Source: Candidatus Wolframiiraptor sp. EX4484-121 (GTDB taxonomy: Archaea; Thermoproteota; Nitrososphaeria_A; Caldarchaeales; Wolframiiraptoraceae). Taken from it: 7,517 nt of DNA. Under the pieces are notes generated by a model. The model was not told where the DNA came from. It was given only the letters and a program-made list of their open reading frames with translations, and made no database searches. The position numbers and the translations under genes are program-made. Positions 5,562-7,517 of the stretch are shown in pieces. The stretch is taken from NCBI GenBank assembly GCA_002255105.1, contig NJEK01000034.1, positions 1 to 7,517 on the forward strand, read 5' to 3'. Positions within the stretch are counted from its first letter, which is position 1; every line of letters starts with the position of its first letter.

Positions 5562-6209
5562 ATGGAGCGGAATGAACTACTCGAAGAATTCTTCATGGAT
5601 TTGCAAAAGGCTATTGGAAGAACTTTAAAGATTGAGAGAAAGTTGAACGTCGACGACATTAAAAATCTAGTTTCGGTGGACGCCGCGTATCGAGGAGAGT
5701 TGATGGCTGTGGCCGCTGTGAAGTGGAACCTTAGGAGAGGCGGGGCCGTCGATGAAAAAACCATGACGTGTAAGCCTCCATACCCATATGTCCCTGGACT
5801 ATTATTCCTTAGGGAGGGGCCGCCGATGCTTAGGCTCGTTAAGGAGTTTGATGACTGGCAATTGTTGCTCGTCGACGCTCATGGTGCTCTCCATCCGAGG
5901 AGGATGGGGCTCGCGGTCTTCCTAGGATTTATCTTAGGTAAGCCCGCGATAGGTTTCGCCAAATCTCTCTTGGTGGGCGAGGAGGAGCCTGGAGAAAGCT
6001 CCGGGAGGGTGTTTATTGGAGGGGAGGCTCTCGGATACTGGTTTAAGCCGAAGAATTCGAGGAAATTCTATGTGAGCCCAGGATACATGGTTGAGGTGGA
6101 TCAGATTCCCGAGATAGTCTCCATTCTTGGATCAAGGTATCCTGAGGCGTTGAGGAGGGCTGATATCCTATCGAGGAAGGTGTTGAGAGAACTCGCTAAA
6201 CAGCCTTAA
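5562..6209 (+). CDS. nfi: Endonuclease V (deoxyinosine-specific repair nuclease)
   Basis: Endonuclease V cuts the strand one phosphodiester bond 3' to hypoxanthine, the product of adenine deamination, and is especially useful at high temperature. The catalytic set is complete. Numbered from ATG 5562 it is D40 (VDAAYRGE), Y76 and E85 (PYVPGLLFLREGP), D105 (LLLVDAHGALHPRRMGLA) and K134 (IGFAKSLLVGEE), followed by the family's VSPGYMVEVDQIPEIV segment. These match the Asp, Glu, Asp and Lys residues known from the Thermotoga enzyme. The length, 215 residues, is typical. An in-frame GTG at 5556 is possible, but ATG 5562 fits the promoter spacing and the family N-terminus. The 3' end overlaps the oppositely oriented ESCRT-III-like gene by 14 bases. 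No repair gene lies beside it. Confidence 0.95.
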   Translation: MERNELLEEFFMDLQKAIGRTLKIERKLNVDDIKNLVSVDAAYRGELMAVAAVKWNLRRGGAVDEKTMTCKPPYPYVPGLLFLREGPPMLRLVKEFDDWQLLLVDAHGALHPRRMGLAVFLGFILGKPAIGFAKSLLVGEEEPGESSGRVFIGGEALGYWFKPKNSRKFYVSPGYMVEVDQIPEIVSILGSRYPEALRRADILSRKVLRELAKQP

Positions 6210-6786
6210 GCTCATCCTCCCTTCTCCCTCTTTGAGATGCTACCGCGCTCGCCTCGGCCAGAATCTTCTCGGCATCTCTGCTTAGAGTTCTCTCCGGAAT
6301 ATAGACTTCGTTCATGGTTCCAAGCTCACATGAGAGCGATTCGATCGAGTCTATTATGTTCGAGATGGATTGCGAGATCGTTGGGGCGATACCCCTCAGA
6401 CTCCTCCTCACGCTCATCAAGACCTCTCTAACCGGCGCCATCACATCCCCAACCTCATCTAGCTCCCTGATTATCTGAATTCTGTTTATGACCCCCTCGA
6501 GGAGTAGGTCGCTGTAAATCGCCCTCTTTAACATGCTCCTCAACCCTGAGAGCTCGTTGGCGTACATCTTGGCCTTCTCAAGATCCCCCTCCATCTTCGC
6601 CTTAACCGTGAACTCGAATAACTCCCTATCTCTCAGCTTAAGCTCATCTATCCTCCTCTTGAGCCTCATCCTTACGTTCTCGAGCCTCACGACTAGGTCG
6701 TCTATCCTCAGAGCCAGCGGCTTTACAACCCTCACCTCATCCCTCCTCCAAAACTTCCATCGCACGGTTTCCAGGCTGGGCCGCAT
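6196..6786 (-). CDS. cdvB: ESCRT-III / CdvB-family protein (Snf7-like)
   Basis: CdvB-type proteins are archaeal ESCRT-III homologues that polymerise on membranes in cell division, vesicle budding and virus release. The 196-residue product is almost wholly helical and charged. A basic, tryptophan-containing N-terminus (VRWKFWRRDE, 8-17) could contact membrane. A long helical hairpin follows, LALRIDDLVVRLENVRMRLK (24-43) to about 90 (KMEGDLEKAKMYANELSGLR, 64-83). Later helices include the hydrophobic ISQSISNIIDSIESL (137-151), and the tail is charged (ILAEASAVASQRGRREDELK). I see no proline-rich MIM2 motif for CdvC/Vps4 binding and no C-terminal winged helix for CdvA binding, so it resembles the short paralogues (CdvB1/2 type) rather than CdvB itself. 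Neither cdvA nor cdvC is in the window. ATG 6786 is preceded by GAGAGGAG eleven bases upstream. Gene symbol marks the family only. Confidence 0.82.
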   Translation of the reverse strand: MRPSLETVRWKFWRRDEVRVVKPLALRIDDLVVRLENVRMRLKRRIDELKLRDRELFEFTVKAKMEGDLEKAKMYANELSGLRSMLKRAIYSDLLLEGVINRIQIIRELDEVGDVMAPVREVLMSVRRSLRGIAPTISQSISNIIDSIESLSCELGTMNEVYIPERTLSRDAEKILAEASAVASQRGRREDELKAV

Positions 6787-6817
6787 CTCAATAAATTCTC
6801 CTCTCTTAGATCTACGG

Positions 6818-6825
6818 CATATATT
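6818..6825 (-). promoter_or_regulatory. TATA-like box before the ESCRT-III-like gene
   Basis: AATATATG on the minus strand lies about 36 bases before ATG 6786, in the 126-base divergent gap shared with carS. A GAGAGGAG binding site sits between it and the start. Spacing fits an archaeal promoter. Confidence 0.35.
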
Positions 6826-6874
6826 CTTGGAGAGTCTTCGCGAGTTACCTGGAGAACTTGTCTTCGAGGGTAGG

Positions 6875-6881
6875 ATTTAAG
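6875..6881 (+). promoter_or_regulatory. TATA-like box before carS
   Basis: ATTTAAG on the plus strand lies about 35 bases before ATG 6913, and a purine-rich GGGAAGGG (6905-6912) abuts the start codon. Together they suggest a short-leader carS message. Confidence 0.35.
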
Positions 6882-6912
6882 AGGTCGACCTAGAATCGAG
6901 TCGTGGGAAGGG

Positions 6913-7437
6913 ATGCTCGGAAAAATCCTATCAGCGCTCCTCTACATCCTCCCAGCATACGTGGCTAACGCCACGCCCGTCCCACTCGCTAAGATTCTGA
7001 AGAAGACCACCCCGATAGATGGGCGTAGATCTGCGTGGGATGGGAGGAGGATCTTAGGAGATGGAAAGAGTTGGGAGGGGCTCTTCTCGGGGATAGCTGG
7101 AGGAACCCTAATCGGGGTGATCTTGTATCTAGTTGGAAACCTCGGGGGATTTAGATCGATCTCAGAGCCAGCGGTCTTAAGCGTGGGAGCGATGATCGGA
7201 GACATATTCGGCTCATTCATCAAGAGGAGGATTGGGTTGAAGAGGGGGGATCCGGCCCCGGGATTGGATCAACTTGGATTCCTCGTAATCGCCTTAATTG
7301 CGTCGGCGGCCATCTATGGAGTTCCAGACTGGCTTGATCCCGTGATCTTCGCCTGCATCCTAATCATCACCGTGATACTCCACCTATCCACGAACTTCAT
7401 CGCCTATTTGCTTAAGCTTAAGGATAGACCATATTAG
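6913..7437 (+). CDS. carS: CDP-archaeol synthase CarS
   Basis: CarS transfers CMP from CTP to digeranylgeranylglyceryl phosphate, giving CDP-archaeol, the branch point for all archaeal phospholipid head groups. It acts in the cytoplasmic membrane. The 174-residue product has the family blocks: a first membrane helix with LPAYVANATPVPLAK (13-27), the cytoplasmic WDGRRILGDGKSWEG (42-56), GDIFGSFIKRRIGLKRGDPAPG (from 97) with the Asp and basic residues used for Mg-CTP binding, and LDQLGF (118-123). About five hydrophobic segments are visible (roughly 5-25, 58-78, 85-102, 122-138 and 143-168), as in the solved CarS fold. Length is normal. The ATG follows GGGAAGGG directly. The stop overlaps by four bases the end of a tiny minus-strand ORF. 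Confidence 0.95.
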   Translation: MLGKILSALLYILPAYVANATPVPLAKILKKTTPIDGRRSAWDGRRILGDGKSWEGLFSGIAGGTLIGVILYLVGNLGGFRSISEPAVLSVGAMIGDIFGSFIKRRIGLKRGDPAPGLDQLGFLVIALIASAAIYGVPDWLDPVIFACILIITVILHLSTNFIAYLLKLKDRPY

Positions 7438-7517
7438 TGGATCATCGCCCTAAGCATGATCATTACTAGGAGCGCGCCTATCATCACAGCGTATATTATC
7501 CAGAGCATCTTCCTCAT
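7434..7517 (-). CDS. Short single-membrane-segment protein or C-terminal tail of one, reaching the window edge
   Basis: A minus-strand frame runs from an ATG at the very last base (7517-7515) to TAA at 7436-7434. It encodes 27 residues with a basic start (MRKML) and a continuous hydrophobic segment WIIYAVMIGALLVMIMLRAMI. That could be a complete micro-membrane-protein or the C-terminal anchor of a longer protein continuing to the right; the sequence before the ATG is not visible. It converges on carS with a four-base overlap, the same compact tail-to-tail style as the other convergent pairs here. The plus strand after the carS stop is also open and hydrophobic (from TGG 7438), so strand assignment is not certain. 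I do not recognise a family. Confidence 0.45.
   Translation of the reverse strand: MRKMLWIIYAVMIGALLVMIMLRAMIH

Noticed and set aside
6405..6425. TGATGA word on the minus strand, considered as a box C of a C/D-box guide RNA
   Set aside because: It lies inside the ESCRT-III coding sequence with no convincing box D partner and terminal stem at the right spacing. A chance match is likely.
1..7517. CRISPR arrays, tRNA/rRNA genes, insertion sequences, toxin-antitoxin or defence genes
   Set aside because: No direct-repeat array, cloverleaf, transposase or defence family was found on either strand. The window is almost fully occupied by housekeeping and carbohydrate genes.

Overview
The window looks like ordinary chromosomal DNA from a thermophilic archaeon, most likely of the TACK group (Thermoproteota, Korarchaeota or Bathyarchaeia type). 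The basis is the gene content: transcription factor S, RNA polymerase subunit Rpo11, the exosome subunit Csl4, single-subunit diphthamide enzyme Dph2, the ether-lipid enzyme CarS and an ESCRT-III/CdvB-type division protein. TATA-like boxes about 25-40 bases before starts, GGTGAT-type ribosome binding sites, frequent AGG/ATA codons and very tight gene packing agree. The exact lineage cannot be read from the window.

Layout: positions 1-3197 are all minus strand. Reading in the direction of transcription, they hold dph2, then csl4 and rpoL (four bases apart, rpoL's binding site overlapping the csl4 stop), a DUF72 protein, tfs, and the first ~54 codons of an unrecognised gene that runs off the left edge. 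This is a core transcription, RNA-decay and translation-modification neighbourhood. A divergent AT-rich promoter near 3260 separates it from a carbohydrate pair: a GH130-family protein (+, 3301-4395) meeting a GT-B glycosyltransferase (-, 4398-5483) tail to tail with two bases between them. A second divergent promoter near 5530 serves that transferase and endonuclease V (+, 5562-6209). Endonuclease V converges on, and overlaps by 14 bases, an ESCRT-III-like gene (-, 6196-6786). A third divergent gap leads to carS (+, 6913-7437), which overlaps by four bases a tiny membrane-segment ORF on the minus strand that reaches the right edge.

How the genes relate: Csl4, Rpo11 and TFS act in RNA degradation and RNA synthesis, and Dph2 modifies elongation factor 2, so the left block is an information-processing cluster. 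The GH130/GT pair is the only part with a possible undescribed pathway (making or phosphorolysing a mannoside-like glycan), and this is inference. Endonuclease V (repair of deaminated adenine), the ESCRT-III protein (membrane remodelling) and CarS (archaeal phospholipid head-group activation) look like unrelated housekeeping genes. No tRNA, rRNA, CRISPR, transposon or gene-free stretch over 300 bases was seen. The oddities are modest: a DUF72 protein whose C-terminus looks damaged, an Rpo11 without its usual HTL motif, and a glycosyltransferase without the E-x7-E motif.
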